Both the position numbers and the translations under genes were made by a program. From Desulfuromonas sp. KJ2020 (GTDB taxonomy: Bacteria; Desulfobacterota; Desulfuromonadia; Desulfuromonadales; SZUA-540), in assembly GCF_024197615.1 (NCBI RefSeq), contig NZ_JAKUKE010000001.1:1530773-1594772 (forward strand): a stretch of DNA of 64,000 nt, given 5' to 3'. Positions 9,450-17,363 of this stretch are shown piece by piece. Numbering within the stretch: the first letter of the stretch is position 1; every line of letters starts with the position of its first letter. The notes beneath the pieces are model-generated. The model ran no database searches and had not been told where the DNA came from. It was given only the letters and a program-made list of their open reading frames with translations.

Positions 9450-11426
9450 GTGGGCATTGCAGCAGATATCATTATCATCATCGTCGCCGGTCTGCTTGGG
9501 GCGCTGGTCGCCCACCGCCTGAAGCAGCCTTTGATGCTGGGCTATATTCTGGCTGGGGTGCTGATTGGCCCCTTTAATAATGCCATCTCCATCGGGGATG
9601 CCCATGACATCGAAAAGCTGGCCGAAATCGGCGTCGCCCTGCTGCTTTTTGCCCTGGGCCTCGAGTTTTCGCTGAAAGAGCTGCGGCCTGTCCGCACCAT
9701 CGCTCTGGTGGGAACGCCCTTACAGATCCTGCTGACCCTGGGTTTTGGGTTTCTCATCGGCCGCTGGCTGGGGTGGGAGAGGGTGCCGTCCTTGTGGCTG
9801 GGGGGCGTGGTCTCCTTTTCCAGCACCATGGTCATTCTCAAGACTTTGATGAACCAGGGGGTGATGGGCACCCTCTCCAGCCGCGTCATGATCGGCATCC
9901 TCATCGTGCAGGATCTGGCCGTGGTGCCGATGATGATCATGCTCCCCCAGTTGAGCGATCCGGCCTCGGGGCTACCGACCCTCGGTTTTGCCGCCATCAA
10001 GTCGGCGGTCTTTCTGGCGCTCATGCTGCTGCTCGGCACCAAGCTGCTGCCGAAACTGCTGGCCATCATCGCCCGCTGGGACTCGCGAGAGCTCTTTCTG
10101 CTCTCCATCACCGCCATCGGTCTCGGCATCGGCTACGCCACCTATCTGGCCGGACTGTCTTTCGCCTTCGGCGCCTTCGTGGCCGGCATCGTGCTGAGCG
10201 AATCGGATTACGGCCACCAGGCCTTAAGCGACATCATCCCCCTGCGCGACCTCTTCGGCCTGCTCTTCTTTACCTCCGTCGGCATGCTGCTCAATCCGGC
10301 CTTCGTCATGGCCAACTGGTTCGAAGTGCTCGCCCTCGTCCTGATGGTGGCGCTCGGCAAGGGGGTTATCATGGGGGTCTTGGCGCGCGGCTTCGGTTAT
10401 GGCAACGTCATCCCCTTGGCGACGGGGCTGGGCATGTTCCAGATTGGCGAATTTTCCTTTCTGCTCGCCCAGGAAGGCTACGGTATTGGCGCCCTGAGCC
10501 TCGATCAGTATTCCCTCATTCTGGCCGCCACCATCATCAGCATGTTCCTGACGCCCGTCGTGTCGGGACTGACGGCCCCGCTCTACGCCTTGCGTCAGCG
10601 CTTCGGCAGCAACGATACGCTGGAGGTCATCAACCTGCCAGCCGAAGAGCTCAAGGATCATATCGTCGTGGTCGGCGGCGGGCGAGTCGGTCAGCATGTG
10701 GCCCGGGTTCTGCGTCAGATCGACGTGCCCTTCGTGATTGTGGAGGTCAACCACCGGCGCTTTGAGGAATGCAAGCGGGCCAGGCTGCCGGCTATTTTCG
10801 GCGATGCCAGTCAGAACATCGTCCTTGAGGCGGCGCGGATTCACGGCGCCCAGCAGCTGCTCATCACCGCCCCGGCGGTCATCTCGGCCCAGACCATCGT
10901 CCGGCATGTGCGGCAGTTTTATCCCGATCTGAACATCGTGGTGCGCGCCGACGGGGAGGATCAGATGCGCTCCCTTTACGAGGAGGGGGTCTATATGGTC
11001 ATTCTGCCGGAACTGGAGGCGGGACTGGAGATCGCCCGTCAGGCCCTGCTTCACCTGAAGATGCCCATTCCGGTCATCCAGCGCTATACCGACGCCATCC
11101 GCCGCGAGCTCTATCACCCCCTCTCCGAAGGGCGGGACGACCATCAGGAGATCCGCCAGCTGCGGTCGGCTGGTGACCTGCTGGAGTTGAGCTGGGAGCG
11201 CCTGGCCACCGGCAACCCCATGGTGGGCCGGAGCCTGCGGGAGCTGGAGATCCGGCGGCAGACCGGCGTCTCCATCGTTGGCGTCATCCGGCAGGGGGAA
11301 TTTCTCCCCAACCCCGAAGCCGATTTCTGTTTCGCCGAAGGCGATCTGATCGCCACCATCGGCAATACCGCCCAGCGGCAGGCCTTCAATGCCGCCATGA
11401 TGAAAAAGGCGAGTCCGACGACCTGA
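9450..11426 (+). CDS. KefB-type cation:proton antiporter (CPA2) with TrkA domains
   Basis: 658 residues beginning at GTG after an AAAAGGAAGG site. The first 385 residues are a CPA2 exchanger domain with about 12 helices and the motifs [12 protein letters not shown] and [13 protein letters not shown] TrkA-N (RCK) nucleotide-binding domain starts near residue 405 ([18 protein letters not shown], GxGxxG fold), and a TrkA-C domain occupies about 565-650. This architecture fits K+ efflux systems of the KefB/KefC type or related Na+/H+ antiporters. The ion cannot be fixed from sequence. No KefG/KefF-like ancillary gene is adjacent. Confidence 0.87.
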   Translation: MGIAADIIIIIVAGLLGALVAHRLKQPLMLGYILAGVLIGPFNNAISIGDAHDIEKLAEIGVALLLFALGLEFSLKELRPVRTIALVGTPLQILLTLGFGFLIGRWLGWERVPSLWLGGVVSFSSTMVILKTLMNQGVMGTLSSRVMIGILIVQDLAVVPMMIMLPQLSDPASGLPTLGFAAIKSAVFLALMLLLGTKLLPKLLAIIARWDSRELFLLSITAIGLGIGYATYLAGLSFAFGAFVAGIVLSESDYGHQALSDIIPLRDLFGLLFFTSVGMLLNPAFVMANWFEVLALVLMVALGKGVIMGVLARGFGYGNVIPLATGLGMFQIGEFSFLLAQEGYGIGALSLDQYSLILAATIISMFLTPVVSGLTAPLYALRQRFGSNDTLEVINLPAEELKDHIVVVGGGRVGQHVARVLRQIDVPFVIVEVNHRRFEECKRARLPAIFGDASQNIVLEAARIHGAQQLLITAPAVISAQTIVRHVRQFYPDLNIVVRADGEDQMRSLYEEGVYMVILPELEAGLEIARQALLHLKMPIPVIQRYTDAIRRELYHPLSEGRDDHQEIRQLRSAGDLLELSWERLATGNPMVGRSLRELEIRRQTGVSIVGVIRQGEFLPNPEADFCFAEGDLIATIGNTAQRQAFNAAMMKKASPTT

Positions 11427-11448
11427 AGTGCCAAGGAGCTGAGGATTC

Positions 11449-11859
11449 ATGTCTGATCGGCGCACGAAAATAATCGACAGCAGGGTGCTCAGGCTGCTCC
11501 TCACCGCGGCCGGGCTGGTCAGTACGGCGCTGGCGGTGCTCGGTATCTTTCTGCCCCTGCTACCGACGGTGCCTCTGCTTCTGCTGGCCGCCGCCTGCTT
11601 TGCCCGGGGCTCCGAACGCTTTCACCACTGGCTCCTCGACCATCCCCACCTGGGACCGATGATCCGTGGCTATCTCGATGGCCAGGGAATCCCTCTGCGC
11701 GCCAAGATCACTGCCATCACCCTCATCTGGATCAGTATTCCTGTTTCCGTTTTTTTCCTCATCCCCCTCTTCTGGGTCAAAGTCTTTCTCATCGCCATCG
11801 GCCTGTGCGTCACCGTCTATCTGCTGCGCCTGCCGGTGTGCGAAGGGGGCGAAGAATAA
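11449..11859 (+). CDS. YbaN/DUF454 family inner-membrane protein
   Basis: 136 residues. Three hydrophobic segments (about 18-48, 88-112 and 112-130) and the family signature PLLPTVPLLLLAAACFARGS followed by HHWLLDHPHLGP identify DUF454 (YbaN). The role of the family is not known. It starts 22 bases after the antiporter gene with a GGAG site, so it is likely in the same operon. It converges on the porin gene with a gap of only 3 bases. Confidence 0.85.
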   Translation: MSDRRTKIIDSRVLRLLLTAAGLVSTALAVLGIFLPLLPTVPLLLLAAACFARGSERFHHWLLDHPHLGPMIRGYLDGQGIPLRAKITAITLIWISIPVSVFFLIPLFWVKVFLIAIGLCVTVYLLRLPVCEGGEE

Positions 11860-11862
11860 CCG

Positions 11863-12966
11863 TCAGAACGCTAAAGCCAGTTGGGCGGTGACCTGATCCC
11901 GGCGATCCAGTCCGCTGCCGTCCTCGTTGAGGCCGAATCCCCGGCTGAATTCGCCGCGCAGATATTCGAGAGACAAGGTGGCGTAAGGCCAGGGGCTCCA
12001 GGACAGGTCCAGGCCATACTGCCGCCGCGGCTGCCCGAGAAATTCGTCGCTGCCTTCCCAGCGCAGGGCCAGGTCGAGATCGTCACGCATGGTCCAGAAG
12101 GCCTCCACATTCCAGGCCCTCGGCCTGTCGCCCATGCCATTTTCGTCGCCGTCGAGATCCGCGGCCGCGAAAGCTCTCGTCGCTCCCAGAATTTCTGCCG
12201 AAATCCCGCCCTTGCTGCCGGCAGCCAGCACAAAGGCGCTCCATCCCGCCACGCGGCGTTCGTAGGCCGTCACCATGGCCGCGTCGGTGTCGGCCAGGTC
12301 GGACAGGTAGCTGCCGCCAAACTCAAGGCCGTCCACGGGGGTGAAGACGAGGCTGGCGCCCCAGTCGCGGATGTGGTCTTCCTCTTCCAGTCGTTCCCTG
12401 TCACCGTTAAAGGCAAACAGGGACAGGGAGAAGAGATTCCGGCCATAGCCGAGCAGAGCTGCCGTCTCGCGGGTTTCCCCCAGTTCGAGGGTCAGCGGAT
12501 CGCTGATGAAATGACTGTGGTAGACGCCGAAGGGAAGATAGATGCGGCCGATTCGCGCGAAAAACGGGTCCAGGTTGAGGTCGACCGAGGCTTCGTCCAC
12601 TTCCAAATCCGTAGTATCTTCTTCATAGAGAAAGTTGATACTGCCTCGGACCCGGTCGGTGAATGTCATCCCCAGGCCGAGTTGGGTCGTGGCCAGCACC
12701 AGGTCGCTGCTGCTCTGGGTCCGGCCGTCGTCCTGACGCCTGCTGGCGGCGGTTGCCTCCACCTCCAGCAGGCCGGAAAAAGTCAGGCGTTCCCCCAGGG
12801 GAGTCGCCAGGCCGGCCGCCTTTTTTTCGGCCAGCGTGTGGTAGAGTTCGCTCTGCCGGCGTTCCAGATCCGCCAGGCGTTCTTCCAGCGTGGCTGCCGC
12901 CGCCTGGCTGAGTAGCGTGAGGGAGAGCAAGGCGGAAATCAACAGCATGATCGCAGGGTTTTTCAT
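11863..12966 (-). CDS. LbtU-like outer-membrane siderophore porin
   Basis: 367 residues. The chosen ATG at 12964-12966 has an AAGGAG site 10 bases upstream and gives a proper signal peptide (MKNPAIMLL... to SQAAA); a longer frame from 13035 has neither. After the signal comes a short coiled coil (LEERLADLERRQSELYHTLAEKK), then a beta-barrel with alternating hydrophobic strands ending in phenylalanine (QLALAF), as outer-membrane proteins do. The sequence resembles the LbtU family, which is implicated in siderophore uptake in Legionella without TonB; that part is family knowledge. A Fur-like palindrome lies 54-68 bases upstream of the start. Confidence 0.75.
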   Translation of the reverse strand: MKNPAIMLLISALLSLTLLSQAAAATLEERLADLERRQSELYHTLAEKKAAGLATPLGERLTFSGLLEVEATAASRRQDDGRTQSSSDLVLATTQLGLGMTFTDRVRGSINFLYEEDTTDLEVDEASVDLNLDPFFARIGRIYLPFGVYHSHFISDPLTLELGETRETAALLGYGRNLFSLSLFAFNGDRERLEEEDHIRDWGASLVFTPVDGLEFGGSYLSDLADTDAAMVTAYERRVAGWSAFVLAAGSKGGISAEILGATRAFAAADLDGDENGMGDRPRAWNVEAFWTMRDDLDLALRWEGSDEFLGQPRRQYGLDLSWSPWPYATLSLEYLRGEFSRGFGLNEDGSGLDRRDQVTAQLALAF

Positions 12967-13012
12967 GTAACAGGGTCTCCTTGGTATTGGACCGCTTCCT
13001 TGAAGCTGGTGT

Positions 13013-13699
13013 TTAAAAACGAAAACCATTTTCAATTAAAGAGCCAAAAAAGGTGTGGCTACCGGCGGCCTGGGATTGACCGGCGGCCTGGTGGGCCAGT
13101 CGGTGGGCCATCCGGTTTCGGCAATGGGTAAAACGTTGGGCCAGTTGCAGGCTGCGGCAAGGATCACCGTAGATGCGCCAGAGACGCTGACAGCTGAAGG
13201 GGAGGGAAATCCACCCCATGAAAGCGGCGACATCCTTGAGGGGATAGCCGAGAAAGACACCGATTTCATGAGGAAAACCGTCGGCGGCTTGCAGGCGCGA
13301 CTGCAACTCGGCCAGAACGCGATCCGGGTGAAAGGGCGCCTGATAACCGGCCCGGCGCAGTACGGCCATGACGTTGGGGCGGGAGAGGAGGGCCGCCAAG
13401 GCCTCGGGCTGATAGACCAGCAGGAGCAAGGACTCGCCGCGGTCAATCAGGACACTGGGGGTGAGGCCGCTGTCGGCCAGCAGGCTGTCGCCATGCTGCT
13501 TCCAGAGCTGATAGAGATTGCGGCCGCAGGGCTGGGGTCTGTTGGCCATATTGATGAGGTTGGCCGGTTTGACGCCGTCGAGGATTTCGGCCGTCTCCAG
13601 CGCCAGAAACGCTGCGCAGCACGCGCGTTCGTCCCGGAAGAGAGGAGCCAGCTGGTTCCAGCCAAGGTGCTTTGCAGGGTGAATGGCTGCCGTAGACAT
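13013..13699 (-). CDS. DUF3793 family protein
   Basis: 228 residues from the ATG at 13697-13699, which is preceded by GGAGG; an in-frame start at 13741 has no such site. Family features are LINMANRPQPCGRN and the cysteine/tyrosine-rich HEIGVFLGYPLKDVAAFMGW segment. DUF3793 proteins are of unknown biochemical function but commonly occur beside iron or flavodoxin genes, which fits this context. The gene ends 46 bases before the porin start and is transcribed in the same direction, so the two may form an operon; the internal Fur-like site also allows separate control of the porin. Confidence 0.8.
   Translation of the reverse strand: MSTAAIHPAKHLGWNQLAPLFRDERACCAAFLALETAEILDGVKPANLINMANRPQPCGRNLYQLWKQHGDSLLADSGLTPSVLIDRGESLLLLVYQPEALAALLSRPNVMAVLRRAGYQAPFHPDRVLAELQSRLQAADGFPHEIGVFLGYPLKDVAAFMGWISLPFSCQRLWRIYGDPCRSLQLAQRFTHCRNRMAHRLAHQAAGQSQAAGSHTFFGSLIENGFRF
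13020..13034. promoter_or_regulatory. Fur-like operator upstream of the porin gene
   Basis: On the minus strand the 15 bases read TGAAAATGGTTTTCG, close to the core of the Fur box. The site overlaps the last codons of the DUF3793 gene and lies 54-68 bases before the porin start. It matches the second site at 13787-13801 at 11 of 15 positions. Confidence 0.5.
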
Positions 13700-13786
13700 G
13701 AGAAACCTCCATGTATTGCTATGGGAACGGGGGCCGACCACGGGTTTGAGGCTACATGAGCCGAGGCCTTCCGGTCAAGATAAAAA

Positions 13787-13801
13787 TGAAATCCGTTTTC
13801 A
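13787..13801. promoter_or_regulatory. Fur-like operator in the divergent DUF3793/ferric reductase region
   Basis: TGAAATCCGTTTTCA is a near-perfect inverted repeat resembling a Fur box core. It lies between the divergent DUF3793 gene and the ferric-reductase-like gene, where iron control of either would be expected. Confidence 0.5.
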
Positions 13802-13898
13802 AAAAGTCGAGTTCCCAGGCCTGGCGGGGTTTGACGGCGGTGCTTTGGACGTTTTGCCCGGGAAACAGCCTGGTGACGACGGGCAATCGAGATCCCCC

Positions 13899-13926
13899 TT
13901 GCGCTGTCGCCGAAAAAGATTAGAAT
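13899..13926 (+). promoter_or_regulatory. Possible promoter of the ferric-reductase-like gene
   Basis: TTGCGC (13899-13904) and TAGAAT (13921-13926) are 16 bases apart, 34 bases before the TTG start of the next gene. Confidence 0.45.
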
Positions 13927-13960
13927 TTTATGAACTCTGAGGTGGCGAAAGGGGGAGCGC

Positions 13961-15277
13961 TTGAAATACGTCTTTTCCGGACTGTTCTGGATCGGGGTCT
14001 ACCTGGCGCTGGTCATGGCGCCGCTGCTGGTGCTTCTGCTTGGCCCCATGCCCGCCGGCAGCGGGTTCTGGTGGGATTTCTCCCTCGCCCTGGGCTTTGC
14101 CGGCACCGCCATGATGGGCACACTTTTCCTGCAGACGGCCCGTTTCCGGCGTCCTTCAGCCCCTTTCGGCATCGATATCGTCTATTATTTTCACCGGCAG
14201 AGTGCGCTGGTGACTTTTGTGTTCATTCTGCTCCATCCCCTGTTGCTGTTGGTCCTTGAACCGACCCTGTGGGCTCTTTTTCGTCCCGGTCTGGCCCCCT
14301 GGCACTTCTGGGCCGGAGTGGCTTCTCTTCTGGGCCTTTTCCTCTTGCTGATCAGTTCGCTTTGGCGCAAACCGCTGGGGATCGATTACGACCGCTGGCG
14401 TCTGGGGCATGCCGTGCTGGCCGTGTTGACCCTCGGTCTGGCCATCGCCCATATCGTGGGGGTGGGGCACTATGTCGCCACTCCCTGGACAAAAATCCTG
14501 TGGGGGGCGATCTCCCTGTCCTGGCTGTTGCTGCTGGTGACCGTGCGCCTCATCCGGCCGGCCATGCTGCTGCGCCACCCCTACCGGGTCACGGGCGTGA
14601 GCGCCGAGCGGGGCGACGCCTGGACGCTGCAGGTCGCTCCCGAAGGACACGACGGCTTCAACTTCCTGCCCGGTCAGTTCGCCTGGATCAGCCTCGGGGC
14701 CTCTCCTTTCGCCCTCAAGGAGCACCCTTTCTCCATCGCCTCCAGTGCCGCCAAGACGGCGGAGCTGCACTTTACCATCAAGGAGTTGGGGGACTTCACC
14801 CGCCGCATCAAGGAGGTGGAAATCGGCACGCCCGTCTACGTGGATGGCCCCTACGGCTGTTTCAGCCCCGACCGGCAACCGGCCAGCCGCTACGTCTTTG
14901 TGGCCGGCGGCATCGGCATCGCCCCGATTATGAGCATGCTGCGTACGCTGGCGGATCGTGGCGACCGCCGTCCGCTGCTCCTCTTTTATGCCTACAATAC
15001 CTGGGATCGCACGACCTTTCGGGAAGAACTTGAGATGCTGCGGGAACGCCTGGACCTTCAGGTTGTTTTCATCCTGAACGACCCTCCTCCCGACTGGCAG
15101 GGCGAGGTGGGGTTGCTCACGAAGGAGCTGCTTGGCCGTCATGTGCCGCCGCCTCGGGCGGCCGCGGAGTATTTTATCTGCGGTCCGGTGGCGATGATCC
15201 ATCTGGTGGAAAAGTACCTGCATGAATTGGGCGTTCCGCTGGGGCAGCTTCATTCCGAGCTGTTCGATCTGGTCTGA
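13961..15277 (+). CDS. Ferric-reductase-like transmembrane flavocytochrome
   Basis: 438 residues from a TTG start with a GGGGGAG site. The first 210 residues hold about six helices with heme-ligand candidates (YYFHRQSALVTF, LLHPLLLLV, RLGHAVLAVL, IAHIVGVGHY). A ferredoxin-reductase-like module follows: FAD-binding (FLPGQFAWISL, EHPFSIASS), then an NAD(P)-binding part (FVAGGIGIAPIMSML) and ICGPVAM near the C terminus. This is the plan of FRE/NOX-type reductases that pass electrons from NAD(P)H through FAD and hemes across the membrane. With the neighbouring siderophore porin and Fur-like sites, iron(III) reduction for uptake is the likely role; the true acceptor is not shown. Confidence 0.82.
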   Translation: MKYVFSGLFWIGVYLALVMAPLLVLLLGPMPAGSGFWWDFSLALGFAGTAMMGTLFLQTARFRRPSAPFGIDIVYYFHRQSALVTFVFILLHPLLLLVLEPTLWALFRPGLAPWHFWAGVASLLGLFLLLISSLWRKPLGIDYDRWRLGHAVLAVLTLGLAIAHIVGVGHYVATPWTKILWGAISLSWLLLLVTVRLIRPAMLLRHPYRVTGVSAERGDAWTLQVAPEGHDGFNFLPGQFAWISLGASPFALKEHPFSIASSAAKTAELHFTIKELGDFTRRIKEVEIGTPVYVDGPYGCFSPDRQPASRYVFVAGGIGIAPIMSMLRTLADRGDRRPLLLFYAYNTWDRTTFREELEMLRERLDLQVVFILNDPPPDWQGEVGLLTKELLGRHVPPPRAAAEYFICGPVAMIHLVEKYLHELGVPLGQLHSELFDLV

Positions 15278-15302
15278 ACGAGGCCAAAAGAAGGAGGCAC
15301 GC

Positions 15303-15395
15303 ATGCGACTTTTACTCGCCAAATTGCTGGCCTGGTCAACAGGGGGGATCATTCTGGTGCTGGCCGGACTCTTTGCCCTGACGCAGAACAGCTGA
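15303..15395 (+). CDS. 30-residue single-pass membrane protein
   Basis: A short frame beginning with ATG 6 bases after a perfect AAGGAGG site, 25 bases past the stop of the ferric-reductase-like gene. The product is MRLLLAKLLAWSTGG followed by a hydrophobic stretch and a polar TQNS end, a typical one-helix small membrane protein. The strong ribosome site and the operon position argue that it is expressed, perhaps as a subunit or stabiliser of the flavocytochrome. No family is known to me. Confidence 0.6.
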   Translation: MRLLLAKLLAWSTGGIILVLAGLFALTQNS

Positions 15396-15431
15396 CCTTT
15401 TTATTAAACGCCCTGGCCGGGGACATTCTGT

Positions 15432-15460
15432 TTGATCTCGCCCCGCCTCCCGGCTATGAT
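15432..15460 (+). promoter_or_regulatory. Promoter upstream of recO
   Basis: TTGATC (15432-15437) and TATGAT (15455-15460) with a 17-base spacer, a good sigma-70 match 72 bases before the recO start. Confidence 0.5.
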
Positions 15461-15532
15461 ACGGCCCAAGGGCAGACGATGTTTTCCCTTGTGGTTCGCC
15501 AATCTTTTCTTACCTGAAACGGCACCTTCTTC

Positions 15533-16291
15533 ATGCAGCTCCTGCGCAGCGAAGCGATCATTCTGCGGCACGTCGACTACGGTGAAGCGGACAGGATCGT
15601 CACCTTCTATACGCCCGAGCTCGGTCTGCTCAAAGGGTTTGCCCGCGGCGCCCGCCGCAGTCGCAAGCGCTTCGGGCCGGCCCTGGAACCCTTTGCGCGG
15701 GTGATGATGCATTGGAGCCCGCCGGGGCGGGGACAGCTGCTGTCGCTGAAGGAGGCGGAGCTGGTCGATCTGCACGCCGGCTTGCGCACCGACCTGTTGG
15801 CGCTGGCGCTGGCGGGCTATGGCTGTGAACTGGTGGAAGAGTTGCAAGGGGAGGAATCGGGGCATCCGCAGGTTTACGGACTGCTGCAGGCTTTTCTGCA
15901 CCATCTGGCCGCCGCCGGCGGTTCCGCCGAAGCCCGGCTGCTCTTCGAACTGCGGCTGCTGGAGTTGGCTGGCTACATCCCCCATCTGCTGCACTGCTCC
16001 GAATGTATGGAAACCCTGAAAACGGACACCGTTTTTTTCGATGCCTCCCGCGGCGGCAGTCTGTGTCCGGCCTGTGAGGGCGGGCGCGGCAGCCTGTCGG
16101 TCAGCCTGCTGACGCTGGGAACCCTGTCCCGCATTCTGCGTGCCCCCTTAGAAAGCTTCGAGGGTTATCGTCTGAGTCCGGCGACGTTGGTGCAGGGGGA
16201 GCGGATGCTTTCAGCGGCAATCGGTCGGCACCTGCATCGCCGGCTCAAGTCGCTGGTTTTTCTGCAACAAGTTGCGGGTGGAAGTGGCTGA
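15533..16291 (+). CDS. recO: DNA repair protein RecO
   Basis: 252 residues. The N-terminal OB-fold has the family opening SEAIILRHVDYGEADRIVTFYTPELG and KGFARGARRSRKRFG, which contacts DNA. The C-terminal helical part carries the four-cysteine zinc site common in many RecO proteins (HCSEC near residue 157 and CPAC near 180). RecO helps RecR load RecA on SSB-coated single-stranded DNA during recombinational repair. Length and motifs are normal. It precedes glyQS with its own promoter between them. Confidence 0.92.
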   Translation: MQLLRSEAIILRHVDYGEADRIVTFYTPELGLLKGFARGARRSRKRFGPALEPFARVMMHWSPPGRGQLLSLKEAELVDLHAGLRTDLLALALAGYGCELVEELQGEESGHPQVYGLLQAFLHHLAAAGGSAEARLLFELRLLELAGYIPHLLHCSECMETLKTDTVFFDASRGGSLCPACEGGRGSLSVSLLTLGTLSRILRAPLESFEGYRLSPATLVQGERMLSAAIGRHLHRRLKSLVFLQQVAGGSG

Positions 16292-16332
16292 TCTCCCGTC
16301 ACCGGAGGTCCGATCGTCTCTCAGAAATTGCC

Positions 16333-16361
16333 TTGACAGGCCCGGGGTCAGGGGCTAAAAT
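16333..16361 (+). promoter_or_regulatory. Strong sigma-70 promoter of glyQS
   Basis: Consensus TTGACA (16333-16338), a 17-base spacer and TAAAAT (16356-16361). The predicted transcript would start near 16368, about 78 bases before glyQ. Confidence 0.65.
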
Positions 16362-16377
16362 TCAGCTTTTCAAATTT

Positions 16378-16390
16378 GTATACAGTATAC
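16378..16390. promoter_or_regulatory. GTATAC palindrome in the early glyQS leader
   Basis: A perfect 13-base palindrome, GTATAC-A-GTATAC, lies about 10-22 bases after the predicted transcription start. This is a typical place for a repressor operator. No regulator can be assigned. Confidence 0.4.
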
Positions 16391-16445
16391 CAATAAGCAG
16401 GCCCTGAAGAGGGGGCGAAAACTGTTTTTACGGCCTGGAGGCATC

Positions 16446-17315
16446 GTGACTTTTCAAGATCTCATTCTTTCCCTGCAGAATTACTGGGCCAAACAGGGCT
16501 GCATCATTCAGCAGCCCTATGACATGGAAAAAGGGGCAGGTACGTTCAATCCCGCCACTTTCCTGCGCGTTCTGGGGCCCGAGCCCTGGAAGGTAGCCTA
16601 TGTCGAGCCGTCCCGCCGTCCCACCGACGGTCGCTACGGCGAAAATCCCAATCGCCTGCAGCACTACTACCAGTTTCAGGTCATCATGAAACCCTCGCCC
16701 CTGAATATTCAGGATCTCTACCTCGATTCCCTCAAGAGCTTCGGCATCAACCCGTCGCAGCACGATATCCGTTTCGTCGAGGACGATTGGGAATCGCCGA
16801 CCCTGGGAGCCTGGGGGCTGGGCTGGGAAGTGTGGCTCGACGGCATGGAAATCACCCAGTTTACCTACTTCCAGCAGGCCGGCGGTATCGACCTCAAACC
16901 CGTTTCCGGCGAAATCACCTACGGCTGCGAGCGTATCGCCATGTATCTGCAGGGCGTGGACAATGTCTACGATCTCGAGTGGGTCAAGGGGGTCAAGTAC
17001 GGCGATGTGCATCATCAAAGCGAGGTGGAGTTCTCCACCTACAACTTTGAAGAGGCCGACGTCGACATGCTGCTGAACCTCTTCACCATGTACGAGAAGG
17101 AGTGCATCCGTCTGGCGCAGCGCGGCCTGGTTCTGCCGGCCTACGATTACGTCATGAAATGCTCCCACGCCTTCAATATGCTCGATGCCCGCGGCGCCAT
17201 TTCCGTGACCGAACGCGCCTCCTACATCGGTCGGGTGCGCAATGTGGCCCGCCTCTGCGCCGAAGGTTACGTGGCCCAGCGAGAGAAGCTCGGCTTTCCG
17301 CTGCTGAAGAAATGA
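16446..17315 (+). CDS. glyQ: Glycyl-tRNA synthetase alpha subunit
   Basis: 289 residues from a GTG start with an upstream GGAGG at 16437. Hallmarks of the bacterial alpha subunit are [32 protein letters not shown] and [26 protein letters not shown]. It supplies the class II catalytic core that activates glycine and works as an alpha2beta2 tetramer with GlyS, encoded next. The alpha subunit normally has just under 300 residues, so it is full length. Confidence 0.97.
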   Translation: MTFQDLILSLQNYWAKQGCIIQQPYDMEKGAGTFNPATFLRVLGPEPWKVAYVEPSRRPTDGRYGENPNRLQHYYQFQVIMKPSPLNIQDLYLDSLKSFGINPSQHDIRFVEDDWESPTLGAWGLGWEVWLDGMEITQFTYFQQAGGIDLKPVSGEITYGCERIAMYLQGVDNVYDLEWVKGVKYGDVHHQSEVEFSTYNFEEADVDMLLNLFTMYEKECIRLAQRGLVLPAYDYVMKCSHAFNMLDARGAISVTERASYIGRVRNVARLCAEGYVAQREKLGFPLLKK

Positions 17316-17363
17316 TTGGCCGGGGCGCACCTCGCGCCCCGGTATCCTCTTACCGGAGATACC

